Shown: positions 11,484 through 21,487 of the stretch, one piece after another
Layout of the letters: each line of letters starts with the position of its first letter
Position numbering within the stretch: position 1 is the first letter of the stretch
Source: Acephala macrosclerotiorum
Taxonomy: Eukaryota > Ascomycota > Leotiomycetes > Helotiales > Mollisiaceae
Direction: 5' to 3'
Assembly (NCBI GenBank): GCA_014904845.1
Contig: MU119208.1
Location: 434,001 to 498,000 of the forward strand
DNA length: 64,000 nt
The notes under the pieces: generated by a model
The model's input: only the letters and a program-made list of their open reading frames with translations
Database searches by the model: none
Told to the model about the DNA's origin: nothing
Made by a program: the position numbers and the translations under genes

Positions 11484-12211
11484 CCTGTCCGCTTTTTTTT
11501 CCCCTTCTAAAGTTTACTTCTAAATTGGCTATGATTGGTTCTAAGTAACTCAAAATCAATAGTACTCGTCAAGACAACTCCGAAGCTGTTTTGTGAACCC
11601 ATTGTAATGCGGCGTGTTATACACACTTTTGGCAGCATTCGCATGAATACTTCCGATAATTTCAAGTTTCAGACCGAGCTTGCCGACCGGGCATTGTGTA
11701 AATGATCTTCTATTCAAGTTACATTTGCGACTCGGTTTTAATAACCCGAGCAATATTTTGCATGTATTTAGTCCCGAGCGGCTAGATGAAGGTAGAATAT
11801 GCGGGGTAGCTTTGAGCTGCGGGGCCGCGAGGTGCATCCGCCAGTTTTGAGGTTTTGAATGCGATTCTGTCAGGCTAGTGACCTACACGAGTGAGTGTTT
11901 CCGATTGAGTGTTTTACCTCTTGTTGGATGGGAGATTGAAAGTCAATGGGAAATTTACTTAGGATACCGATCTCGAGAGAGTCGCTCAGGTCGCACCGCC
12001 CCGTTTCGGACATCATAAATTTCAATGTGAGAAGAGATGTAGGCATCTTCGTCTTGGACACTCACCAAAATTGAATTGTTAGAAACGAATGGAGATTTTG
12101 GGTATGCCTCTTTGAACTACTTTTGGAAGTTTATCAACGGCATCTCACGTCAATTCTCAAGCTTCTGTGATTAGACTTCATTGTAGCTCTCTCTGTCCAA
12201 ACCTCCCAAAC
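11484..12211. other. Intergenic between two same-strand genes
   Basis: This contains the upstream region of the SnoaL-like gene and the 3' flank of the decarboxylase. Two short minus-strand frames here (11556-11837 and 11870-12061) lack motifs and are not called. Confidence 0.4.
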
Positions 12212-13333
12212 TTATATCTCCAATGGTAGCTTATAAAGTTTAATAGCATTTGTCCTCCCGACTAATTCTTTCTGGTCCGCTGGGAGATCAACCGTCTTCC
12301 ACCAGTCTTGTCCCTCCTTCACGTTCTCGTAGGGTGTATCTGCACAGAGTTAGCATTTGGCACAGATCGGTTCGTGGAGTGGAAATACCAATTGCATATA
12401 AACACCTGTCTACTCCAAGTTCTTGGATACAGAACTTCAATCCTGCTGTGTAGAAGTTTCCAGAGGTCGTGATGTGCACATTGTGCTTGAAGTAATAAAT
12501 GTAGTCCTCCTTGCTCGGTCTGTTGTTCCGCTTGAAAGGGTGGTTATACCAGTGGCAAGCCCGCCAAAGATTGAGTGGAATGCTGTAGTCTATTAGCAAG
12601 CAGCAGAACCAGACTTCAATGTGCCTTACTTTTCTCCCAGATGTCCCGCCACGATCTGGACTTTCGGGTATCTATCAAATATTCCGCTTGACAACATGGC
12701 ATACAAATGAAATGACAAATCCAGATGAAACGACACACCAGCACCGATTAAATGCTTTCTCGTCCCATACGGCTGATCTGGCTGCAAATCCTGCGTAATC
12801 CTGTACCTGGGGTGGAAATAAATGGGAACATCAAGCTCCTGCACCACCTCCCAGAATGGCCAATACTTCTCAGTATCAAAATACTCCTTCCCGCCACCAT
12901 CTTCTCCCGTACTCTGGAAATCGTTCACAAGTCCTCCAAACATTCCAAGCTCTTTCACAGCACGTTTCAACTCCTGTGCCGCTTGAACAGGATCATGCAT
13001 CGACAACGCAGCCACTGCTCCAAAACGTGTGGGATTCCTCGCAACTTCTCCAGCCAAGTAGTCATTTGCTACTCTCGCCATCTCTTCAGCTTTTGCTGGG
13101 TTTGATTCGCCTTGACAGCCAGGAGAAGTGAGGGAGAGCAGCATGTATTCGACCCCATTCTCATCCATGCTTTTCAAGCGCTCATCGTGGATATCGAGGA
13201 GACGCTTTTCGTGAGCTGAAATTGTGACGTTGGGGTCTTGACCTGGGCGGAGGAGAGTTGCCCATCCAGCGAGGCCGGCCACGCCAGCGGGGTCGATGAT
13301 GGCTTCTTCAATTGCTATAGTGCCTCTGACCAT
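12212..13333 (-). CDS. Hydroxybenzoate decarboxylase, amidohydrolase-2 family (2,3-dihydroxybenzoate / gamma-resorcylate type)
   Basis: It is predicted to remove the carboxylate from ortho-hydroxybenzoates in the cytosol by a metal-dependent, non-oxidative reaction. Three exons (13333-12630, 12582-12389, 12339-12212) give 341 residues, the usual length. Family landmarks are TIAIEEAI at the first strand (metal Glu9), YFHPRY (His174), IVAGHLGENIP, a SGNF motif, and the late metal Asp300 in IDTPYENV. The position two residues after Glu9 is Ala11 rather than the His found in many bacterial members. It starts 527 bp from the divergent aldehyde dehydrogenase, so the two probably share a regulatory region. 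The exact substrate (2,3-dihydroxy-, 2,6-dihydroxybenzoate, salicylate or another) is not resolved. Confidence 0.88.
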
Positions 13334-13860
13334 TGTGCTAGACTTTCCTGGCTTGTTGCTTGAAAGATTTGAAATGAGATGAAAAGGAACGAATTCGACT
13401 TGACGGTATGTTTGAAGAGTGTTTGTGGACTACACGAGAAATGAAATCAGAGCTCAAGCTTCAAAGGGCCGAGGAAGACAGGGTTCGAGCTTTCGGGATG
13501 ATGCCACAATCTGCATGATGCGCTACAAGGAAGCCATCGGAAGTAACAGCAAAAAGATCCAAACCACTCGGTTCACCGCAATAACGCAAGTCATGATGTT
13601 TGGATGATTAGAAAACTTGCATCGTGCCGACAGAAAATCATCTGCCCCGCAGTATCGGAGAGTACAGCCGAGATAGGGGAGGTGTGTCATGTGATTACGT
13701 TACAGTATGTCTTGGGTGTGGGACGTGTGGACGCCACTTTAGCTACGCTTCATGCAAAGCGCTGATATGGCCGGCAGTATGGCTTTTGATTTCAAAGAAG
13801 GATTTTCATTGTTCGACTTCGTTGATGTTGAGATCGCAGTCATTCGAGCACGAATCCAGG
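13334..13860. promoter_or_regulatory. Bidirectional promoter of decarboxylase and aldehyde dehydrogenase
   Basis: This is the 527-bp region between divergent starts. It contains an inverted CGG repeat at 13656-13670, the kind of site a Zn2Cys6 dimer binds. Coordinated expression of the two flanking genes is inferred. Confidence 0.5.
13656..13670. promoter_or_regulatory. Candidate Zn2Cys6 site, CGG-N9-CCG
   Basis: The palindromic half-sites are TCGG and CCGA with nine bases between the CGG and CCG triplets. It lies between the decarboxylase and ALDH starts, about 190 bp from ALDH. The regulator encoded at 16016-18436 is a natural candidate to bind it, but short motifs like this also occur by chance. 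Confidence 0.3.
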
Positions 13861-15483
13861 ATGGGTGACGCAAATAGAACAAGTCCTGTGAAGGATATTG
13901 AGACACGGCTCTTCATCAACGGTGAGGTCAGTTATTTCACGAAAATGAAGAAGAAAAAAATGTACTTACTCGTTGCACAGTTCGTGGAGTCTTCCAATGG
14001 CAAGACATTCGACCTTTATTCGCCCAAGACCCTCGAGGTCGTAGCCAAAGGTATACCCTCCGTCTCACTTCTAGAGAGCCTCGTCTAACCGACCCCACAG
14101 TCCATGAAGCCTCAGAAGAAGACACAAACAGAGCCGTAGCAGCAGCCAAAGCCGCCCAACCAGCATGGGCAGCTCTCAGCGTCGAACAACGCTCTGGATA
14201 CTTCAAGAAACTCGCCCAGCTAGTTCGAGAACACAACGATGAACTCGCTCATCTTGAAGCTCTTTCAATGGGCATACCTGTCTCGACTTATTTTCACGCG
14301 CGTGCTTTCTCGAGAATTTTTGACCATTATTCGGAAGCTGGGTATACGCCTCAGGGAACTTCGAGTCTGAATACACCGGGCTATATTAATTTGACATTGA
14401 GACAGCCGTATGGCGTTGTAGCTGCGATTATTCCCTGGAATGTTCCGTTGTTGTTCTTTGCTAAGAAGGTGGCTCCTGCTTTGGTTGTGGGAAATACGGT
14501 TGTGTTGAAGAGTAGTGAAAAAGCTCCATTGACTGTCAGTTGAAGACATCGAATCCGTCGGATCTTCTGAGAGACTAACATCTAGACAGTCTGCTCGCGT
14601 TGCTCATTTTGTCAAGGAGGCAGGATTTCCACCAGGAGTAATTAACGTCATCACGGGCTTTGGCAACGTTTCAGGCTCCGTTCTTAGCCATCACATGGAT
14701 GTTCGAGCACTTTCATTCACAGGATCGACCAGGACAGGGCGACGTATCCAAGAAGCAGCCGCACAATCCAATCTGAAACCAGTTTTCCTTGAACTTGGTG
14801 GAAAGTCTCCAGCTATCATCTTCGACGATGCAGATCTCGACAAAGCTGCTGAAGCTACACAGTACGGAGTGCAGTCAAACAGTGGCCAAGTTTGCATGGC
14901 AAACACCAGGATCTATGTACAAGACACCATTGCAGATAAATTCATCGAAACATTCAAGCATAAATTTGGATCGGCAGTGATTGGAGATCCACACTCGCAT
15001 GAGACGAATCATGGACCGCAGGTCGATAAAGTGCAATATGAGCAGGTGCTTCGATACCTGGAAATTGGTAAGCAGGACGGAAAACTGTTGATAGGTGGCG
15101 AATCACCGTCCGAACATACTGGCTACTTTGTCAAGCCCACCATTTTTCTGGACACCCCAGAGGATTCGCGGATCATGAAAGAAGAAGTGTTTGGCCCAGT
15201 TGTTAACATCAACATTTTCAAGACTGAGGAAGAAGTCCTAGCCAAAGCAAATGATACCGAGTACGGGCTATACGCTTCAGTCTTCACCAAGAACATCGAT
15301 CGAGCGCTGAAGTTTGCGAAGGGTTTGGAAGCAGGAACAGTGAGTGTGAATTGCTCCAGTCCTACAACGGCATTCGATACACCGTTTGGCGGATACAAGG
15401 GTTCTGGGGTGGGTAGGGAAGGCATTACTCACAGCATGGACAACTTCTTGGAGACGAAGTCGGTCCATATCAAGATTGACTGA
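13861..15483 (+). CDS. NAD(P)-dependent aldehyde dehydrogenase, probable aromatic aldehyde substrate
   Basis: It oxidises an aldehyde to the carboxylic acid. Four exons (13861-13926, 13981-14050, 14101-14534, 14590-15483) give 487 residues, normal for the ALDH superfamily. Visible motifs are FINGEFVES at the N-terminus, IIPWNVPL (cofactor site), FTGSTRTG, the general base in FLELGGKSP (Glu258), the nucleophile in NSGQVCMA (Cys292), EEVFGPVV and FGGYKGSG near the end. Divergent from the hydroxybenzoate decarboxylase and followed on the same strand by a Zn2Cys6 regulator, it most likely makes the hydroxybenzoate that the decarboxylase uses; this is inference from position. The first donor could shift to an upstream GTGAGG, but the chosen site keeps the conserved INGEFV. 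Confidence 0.9.
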
Positions 15484-16015
15484 TCGATGCGGTGGAATAT
15501 GCCGGTGAGATGAGTTGTGGTTCAGGCTGAATGCGATCGTCGAGTTTCTGTGGTACAATGTAAGATCCATGGGAGCCAGAGCGAGATATTCGACCGTACA
15601 TACTAATTTTCATCTTCACCGTTTTTCTTTTCTTTCTAAACACTCTCTTAGTGACTTCAAACAGCTCTTCAAATTTGCCGCGATTCAACTGCCGAAACCT
15701 TGTTTCCCAAGAGTTCCAGAGCTGAACGCCTCTTCTACCAAGAAGGTAGATGGGCGTCGTGTGGGGCTTTCCCCCACGAATCCAGTCCCCTGAACCTTCT
15801 ACCCCGCACTCCAATACGGGGGACCTGCCACCACGAGACCCTGTAATTCCTCCCCGAAAGCAGCCTCTCTTGTGATATAGACGCCACTTCCCGTCCACGA
15901 CGCGTCTACCGTGATGATGCGTTGGGGAAATGTTACAGTACATCAATGCTTCGAGATCCCCACTTCTGCTGCTGTCCGCGACGTCTGCTTGTTGTGCGAG
16001 GAATGAATTATAGCA
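15484..16015. other. Intergenic between ALDH and regulator
   Basis: This holds the ALDH 3' flank and the promoter of the regulator. A minus-strand open frame across 15470-16186 overlaps the regulator's first exon and has no motifs, so it is treated as chance. Confidence 0.4.
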
Positions 16016-18436
16016 ATGACTGAGAATCGAGTGGTTGATAGCTGTCGGGCCAGTACGGGTTCGAATAATCAGTTGAAAGCGAAGAAAGTGCGGACGCCGA
16101 AGAGCTGTGATCGCTGCAAGAGCAGGAAAACTAAGGTGAGTTTCCCCAAATGAATTGCGAATGGGAAAACTGATTCGAAAGTGCATTGACCCAGGTTCGT
16201 GAAAATTCAGCGCCGTCGGACTTTCGAAATATATCCCTTTCTGAACTTGAATACTGACTCAAAATTCGCAGTTCCTGGACCTTGTAGATACTGCGCTCAC
16301 ATAGGCGCGGAATGTGGGGTAGCACAACGTCCAAAGCAAAGACCATATTACCATGTCTCCGAAGAAGAATACCGATGCTCAATGCAAATTCTGCAACATT
16401 TTCTCCCAGAGGAAGAACTCAATCTCGTTACATTAAGAGCAATTGCGAAAGACATTAAAAGCGGGAACAGCCCCAAACCCATCCACAACTTCAAGACCGA
16501 CAAGGCAGACAGCGAACCGTTGGAGGGTACCGTCAGTAATGATTCGGAACCTGATACTGAAGAGATTGGAGATTTGCATGAACAGTTAGGATGTTTGATG
16601 AGAGATTCTCTTGGAGAATATCGTATGATCCTCCTTTTGAACATGTGAAGTAAATGCTGACTCCATCGCTAGGATATGTCGGAGCGTACTCAGAAATAGC
16701 CTTCAACGCAGCAGTCTGCTCCATAAAAGACCCTCCAAGTCCCGAGCTCGAAGAATCCAAAATCATCCTCCCACCAAAAGATGATTTTCCTCCCGTGAAA
16801 CCCGAGCGAGTGAAACTTCTCGAAGAAGTGACTTCCTCAGATCAACCATATCTTCCTCCGCGAGAATATTGCGACTACTACGTTGCACGATTCTTCGAAG
16901 AAGTGCATTGCATATACTGGCTTTTCCCGATAGAGCAATTCCATGCTAGGCTGGACGACACCTATATTCGAGGCAGTAGTGAAGTAAGCAGTTCGTGGCT
17001 TTGCTCGTTGTATGCTATATTTGCTCTCGGGGCTGCTTCTGGGAGTAATACGATTAGTGATGGTAGAGCGAGGTTTGACATCAAGACTTCTAATGATTAC
17101 CTCGTGCTTGCTAAAGCATTAGTTCCTTCTGTTCATGATGAAGCAGACATTGACAGTATCCGAGCACTTACTATCCTCGCAAGTTATATCAACCAAAACA
17201 AAAACACGACCAACTAACATCGAAACAGAGCCTAGCACTATTAACTTTCAAATTCCGCATCACCTCATATCTGTACATGGGCACAGCAATGCAAATCGCC
17301 TTCTCCCTCGGACTCCAACATGACCAGTCTCCAACCACTCAAAGTCCTGTGTCCCGACAAGTGAACCGCCGGATCTGGTGGACCCTATACATCTTCGACC
17401 ACGAGATAGCATCTCGGTGCGGCAGTCCCTGCGTTTCTGACGAGCGAAGCTTGCGAATCGCAACGCCGTTACCATCCGAGCAAGTATTGAACCCCGGGAC
17501 CAATACTCCTCTTGGCATACTCTCTGTGTCTGTCTCTTTAAGTCGGTTGAAACGAACAATCATCCAAACTATATACCCTTCTTCCTCGTCCGACTCCCGA
17601 AAGATCTCCTTCGCGGCGGTGACAGCTCATGTATCCTCTCTTCAGAGCTGGCAAGCATCCATGCCGTCACACCTGAAGTGGGGAGTACCGGTAGCACCAA
17701 CACATCGCCGCAGTATCGGTATTCTTCACCTCAACTACTGGAATGCGATGATGCTCCTTACCCAACCATTTCTTCTCTACCTCGTGTTAAGAGGAAACAC
17801 TGTCAAAAATCCGAAGAAGTCGTGGTTCGAGAAGCTAGGAGAGATATGCGTCGATGCGGCGATGAATGCTGCTGTGGTTTTGAAAGCAATGAGAGAAGAA
17901 GGAAGTCTAAGCAGTTTGGTTACTATTGACTGTACTTGTGCGTTGAAAGTCATCATGATTTATATTCTTGTGGTTGCAAGAGAGGACGTAGATGGTGGCA
18001 CGGGAAAGGGACGTTGGCGAGAAGCTATAGAAATGATTGAGGAAATCGTTGAGGTGCTAGAATCGATGGAACAAGTAGGATTCGTAAACAGCATCGTTGG
18101 TGAAATCCCACAAAGACTCGAGAAGTTGGGCATCAAGAGGGAGGTGGAAGATAGCGTGAAGGTGCAGCAGAGCATGGGACAATGGTCGGCGTTTCATGGG
18201 TGAATTCTGTCGAGGCGTTGATGAGGCCATGACTGACATTCAACAGGGGCGATTCTTATGGCAGTGCAACAGCGAATTTGCAAGGCATGGAAGGACTCGG
18301 AGGTGACTCGTTCTTGGTCGATATGGACCTGTTCATGGATATGGATCTTTCCCCAATGCAGGGTTCTGGCGATCTGTTCCAAACGAATCTGGATTTCTTC
18401 AGTGGTGTTTTCGGCGAATATGATGGCTTACAGTAA
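16016..18436 (+). CDS. Zn2Cys6 transcription factor with fungal-specific regulatory domain (cluster regulator candidate)
   Basis: Six exons (16016-16135, 16182-16194, 16272-16622, 16673-17182, 17236-18199, 18247-18436) give 715 residues. The zinc cluster is Cys31, 34, 41, 49, 52, 59 (spacing 2-6-7-2-6). Its third cysteine comes from a 13-bp exon, without which the motif is broken. The fungal-specific domain follows, with YVGAYSEIAF, ALTILA, SYLYMGTAMQIAFSLGLQ, RRIWWTLYIFDHEIA and WRRAI-like helices up to about residue 650. The last exon encodes an acidic/hydrophobic tail rich in Asp, Met, Leu and Phe (MDLFMDMDLS), resembling an activation domain. The intron at 17183-17235 uses a TAG acceptor; an upstream CAG would give a stop. 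Flanked by aromatic-metabolism genes, it probably controls them. Confidence 0.88.
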
Positions 18437-19706
18437 TGTGATGCCGCTGTAGCTGTATGATTGAAGCGCCACGAATTTATGAAGAATCAAAAGAAGGCAA
18501 TATGCAATGGTTTTTGCATGACCTCACGGACAACTGCTCGTACTACATTAGCACATCTATTTGTTTCAATGTGCCAGCAGCTACTAAGTCTTTTGATTGT
18601 CGCTATAGTTTCTCTTCTCACAGTTCTGATACGAAACAAGCGAGGTTGTATTTGTCGTAAATTGGTTGAAGATGTCAATGTCGAAGCGTTGTGAGATTTA
18701 GTTACCTTTGGTCGTGAAATTAGACGGTGTAGCTACTAAAAAGCGTCAGCTTCGGACTTTGGCTCAAGGCGTGCCTCTAGAGCAGAGGGTGTGCCTTCCA
18801 ACTTTAACGTCTCGTCCTTCGTTCGCGACTTGCTCTTTTCTTCACCAACACCATTTTCGAGCAACTAGAATAGGAACCACGCACCAATACAACGCGCTCT
18901 TTAAGATTGTGTATGCAACAAAGTGCAATGCAGAAGACGACATCTAGTACTGCGTCTATTTCCGAATGAATCACACTTAGTCACTTTCGTGTGACTGTCG
19001 ACTTTGCCTACCTGAGAGATGAGAGGCATCCCTATCTTCAATTAAATCCACCAGACGCGGTCAGGGAAGATTTCAGCAGGTACAAATCGACTCGGCTTGA
19101 GTGTGGTCAGAAACTTGACGTTGATGGAAGGAAAGAGCGACCAACTTAGATTAGCGTGGACTATAACCCCCGGCGCGGCTTCTCGGACTCTTCGTTCCTA
19201 CTTCCGTTCTCATCATTTGAAAAACAAATTTCTCGAGGCAGAGTCTTTTCTATGATTCCTATTTCCAAGTGCCGCTTGGTAGCAATTTGTTCTCTTCATG
19301 GATTGTCCCTTGATCTTTGAGTTTTGAGATCTGGCATTAGTAGTTTCACGTCTCATTATCCTACTCGATGCTGGCTTTCGCGTCGATTACATCTGGTGCT
19401 TTTACATAGAATCTCTAGCCGTGCCAGAATCCTTTCGACATCTCTCCCTCCAGCAATCACTGATCAATGGACTCATTCCAAAACTAATGGGAAATTTCGT
19501 GTTTCACTTCCCGCTACGTTATATTTTCGATGTATATTTGACGATGGCGTTTCTATCTGACAGAATTCAACCAGTCTGGAAAGAGCCAGACCCAATTCGA
19601 GAATGGACAAGCAGCACAAAAATGGTATTGGCACTAAATCAAAGTTCTGCACTTTGAGGGACGATGATGCTCCGCACAGTTCTGCACAACACACTCTTTC
19701 AACTTC
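18437..19706. other. Intergenic, convergent 3' regions
   Basis: This is 1.27 kb between the regulator and the alcohol dehydrogenase, which converge. Only short, overlapping frames without motifs are present. Confidence 0.4.
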
Positions 19707-20981
19707 TCAACTCAAATCAAGCACCACCCTCCCCACCCCCGCCCCCTTACTCATCTCCTCGAACACCCTTTGTAGACTTTCTATCCTCTCTGTTCTAACA
19801 ACAGTCTTCACCACCCCCTTCTCCGCTAACCTCAAACATTCAATCGCCTCCTTCTGACTCCCAACACTAGATCCAACAATCCTCTTCTGCGTCGAAAACA
19901 AAGCGCCAGGACTCGCACCCTTAATCTCAACCTGCTCTCCCTCCGGAATACCTACACACACCACCGTCCCTCCAAACCCTACCATTGGAAGAGCTTGTCC
20001 ATACGCTCTATTACTACCCGCACATACAATGACTGCTTTCGCACCTTGGCCGTTTGTCAACTTGGAAACTTCTTCGGCGAGGGATTGGTCGGTGAAGTCT
20101 CGCATGTTGATGAAATGCTTCGCACCGCATTCTAACACGATGGACTTTTTGGAGACATCGTCGATTCCGATCATGTCGAAGCCCATTCCGCGGCCGATTT
20201 GGATTGCTAGGTGTCCTAATCCGCCGCCTGCTCCTGATACGACGACGAAATCTCCAGGTTGAGCATTGGCCTTCAAAAGTCCTGAGTAAGACGTCAAACC
20301 GGCACAGAGCATGGGCGCCGCTAGAGCTGATGAAAGACCAGCAGGGATAGGCGTTACGTAGTTTGCTGGGGCGAGGGCGTATTCTGCGAATGTTCCTGGG
20401 GTGTAATACCTATTTTATCTTCAGCAGCTCTCCAAATCAAATCTTGACATCGTTGTCGAAAAGGAACCTACCCAGAAAACTTCTTCGTAACACAATGCCC
20501 ATCAAAACCCGCCTTACAAGGCGCACAGTCGAAACAAGCAGCAGCAGCCCACTTGATACCTACTCTATCACCTAACTTCACATCGCTCGATTCACAGCCA
20601 GGACCAAGTTTCTGGACAATTCCTACGCCTTCGTGACCGCCTATTTGACCAGTGGGAGTGGGTGGGATGCCGGCCCAGCCGTTGCGCATTACGGAGAGGT
20701 CGCTGTGGCATACACCTGAGTGCTTCAAAATCAATCTTGTCAGTATTTCAAGAAATTTGAAGGGGACAAAGATGGCGTACAGTGATTCGAACGAGGACTT
20801 CACCTGGTCCTGGTTCGGGGGTTGGAAGTTCAATGATCTTGATGCTTATTTCTCCTGGTTTGTCTGTATATATATTAGTTTTAAGTGGTTACTTAAGTAG
20901 GTGAGGGATTGGAGTACCATATACTGCTGCCTTGTAGGTCTTGGGTATTTCGAAGGTCTTGGTTTCTTGAAGTGCTGCCAT
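19707..20981 (-). CDS. Zinc-dependent medium-chain alcohol dehydrogenase (yeast Adh type)
   Basis: It interconverts an alcohol and an aldehyde with NAD(H). Four exons (20981-20918, 20863-20781, 20722-20472, 20409-19707) give 366 residues. Catalytic zinc ligands are in GVCHSD (Cys54) and GGHEGVG (His79, Glu80). The structural zinc loop is CFDCAPCKAGFDGHC (Cys112, 115, 118, 126). The Rossmann motif is GAGGGLGHLA, followed by an acidic residue at the strand end, suggesting NAD. It is divergent from the lignostilbene-type dioxygenase 506 bp away, so it may act on the aldehydes that enzyme releases, reducing excess aldehyde or oxidising benzylic alcohols. The C-terminal exon contains the coenzyme domain and ends in VGRVVLDLS. 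A primary-metabolism alcohol dehydrogenase remains an alternative. Confidence 0.92.
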
Positions 20982-21487
20982 GGTTGTGGCTTCCACGTGA
21001 TCGGATGGTTCTCGAAGAAGTTGAGGTTGACGCTTGAGTTTTTGAGGCTCCAAGAAAGACAATCTTCTTTAATTAGTCAGTGAATGTTCAACATAGCGGA
21101 GACGAAACTCAGTGACCACTTACAGCAGTGCAATAGTGAGACCTGAGGTAATTGGGCTGTAGACTCCTTGCTCTTGCGTGCTAAAAGTGATCGAAAGTCT
21201 GACCAGGAAATCTAAAAGCGAAGAGGGAACTAGATCGCGGGGTAGCAGTTTAACCCTCCGAACAAACTAGTCGAGATGCATGGATGATCAAAGGCCTCGG
21301 TCTCAGAATTCGGATGAATAGGACCGCGAGCATTGCCGAGAGGCGGTACCATCATGCCGATGTCAAAATATTGCGATGGGCCGTCTTCTGGCACCACCTC
21401 GGGATTATGTTTCTCTGTCAGCCTCCATAAGAGATTCAATATACAGGAGCTCACCAACTTCTGAAATTCGAGACTGATCACGTGAAC
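20982..21487. promoter_or_regulatory. Bidirectional promoter of alcohol dehydrogenase and dioxygenase
   Basis: This is 506 bp between divergent starts. It contains several CGG/CCG triplets, including a CGG-N10-CCG arrangement around 21311-21326. That spacing differs by one base from the site in the decarboxylase/ALDH promoter, so a common operator is not established. Confidence 0.45.

Noticed and set aside
15470..16186. Minus-strand frame of 238 codons
   Set aside because: It overlaps the ALDH end and the regulator's first exons, which have clear motifs on the other strand.
21311..21326. CGG-N10-CCG in the ADH/dioxygenase promoter as a shared operator
   Set aside because: Spacing differs from the N9 site in the other bidirectional promoter, and CGG triplets are frequent here.
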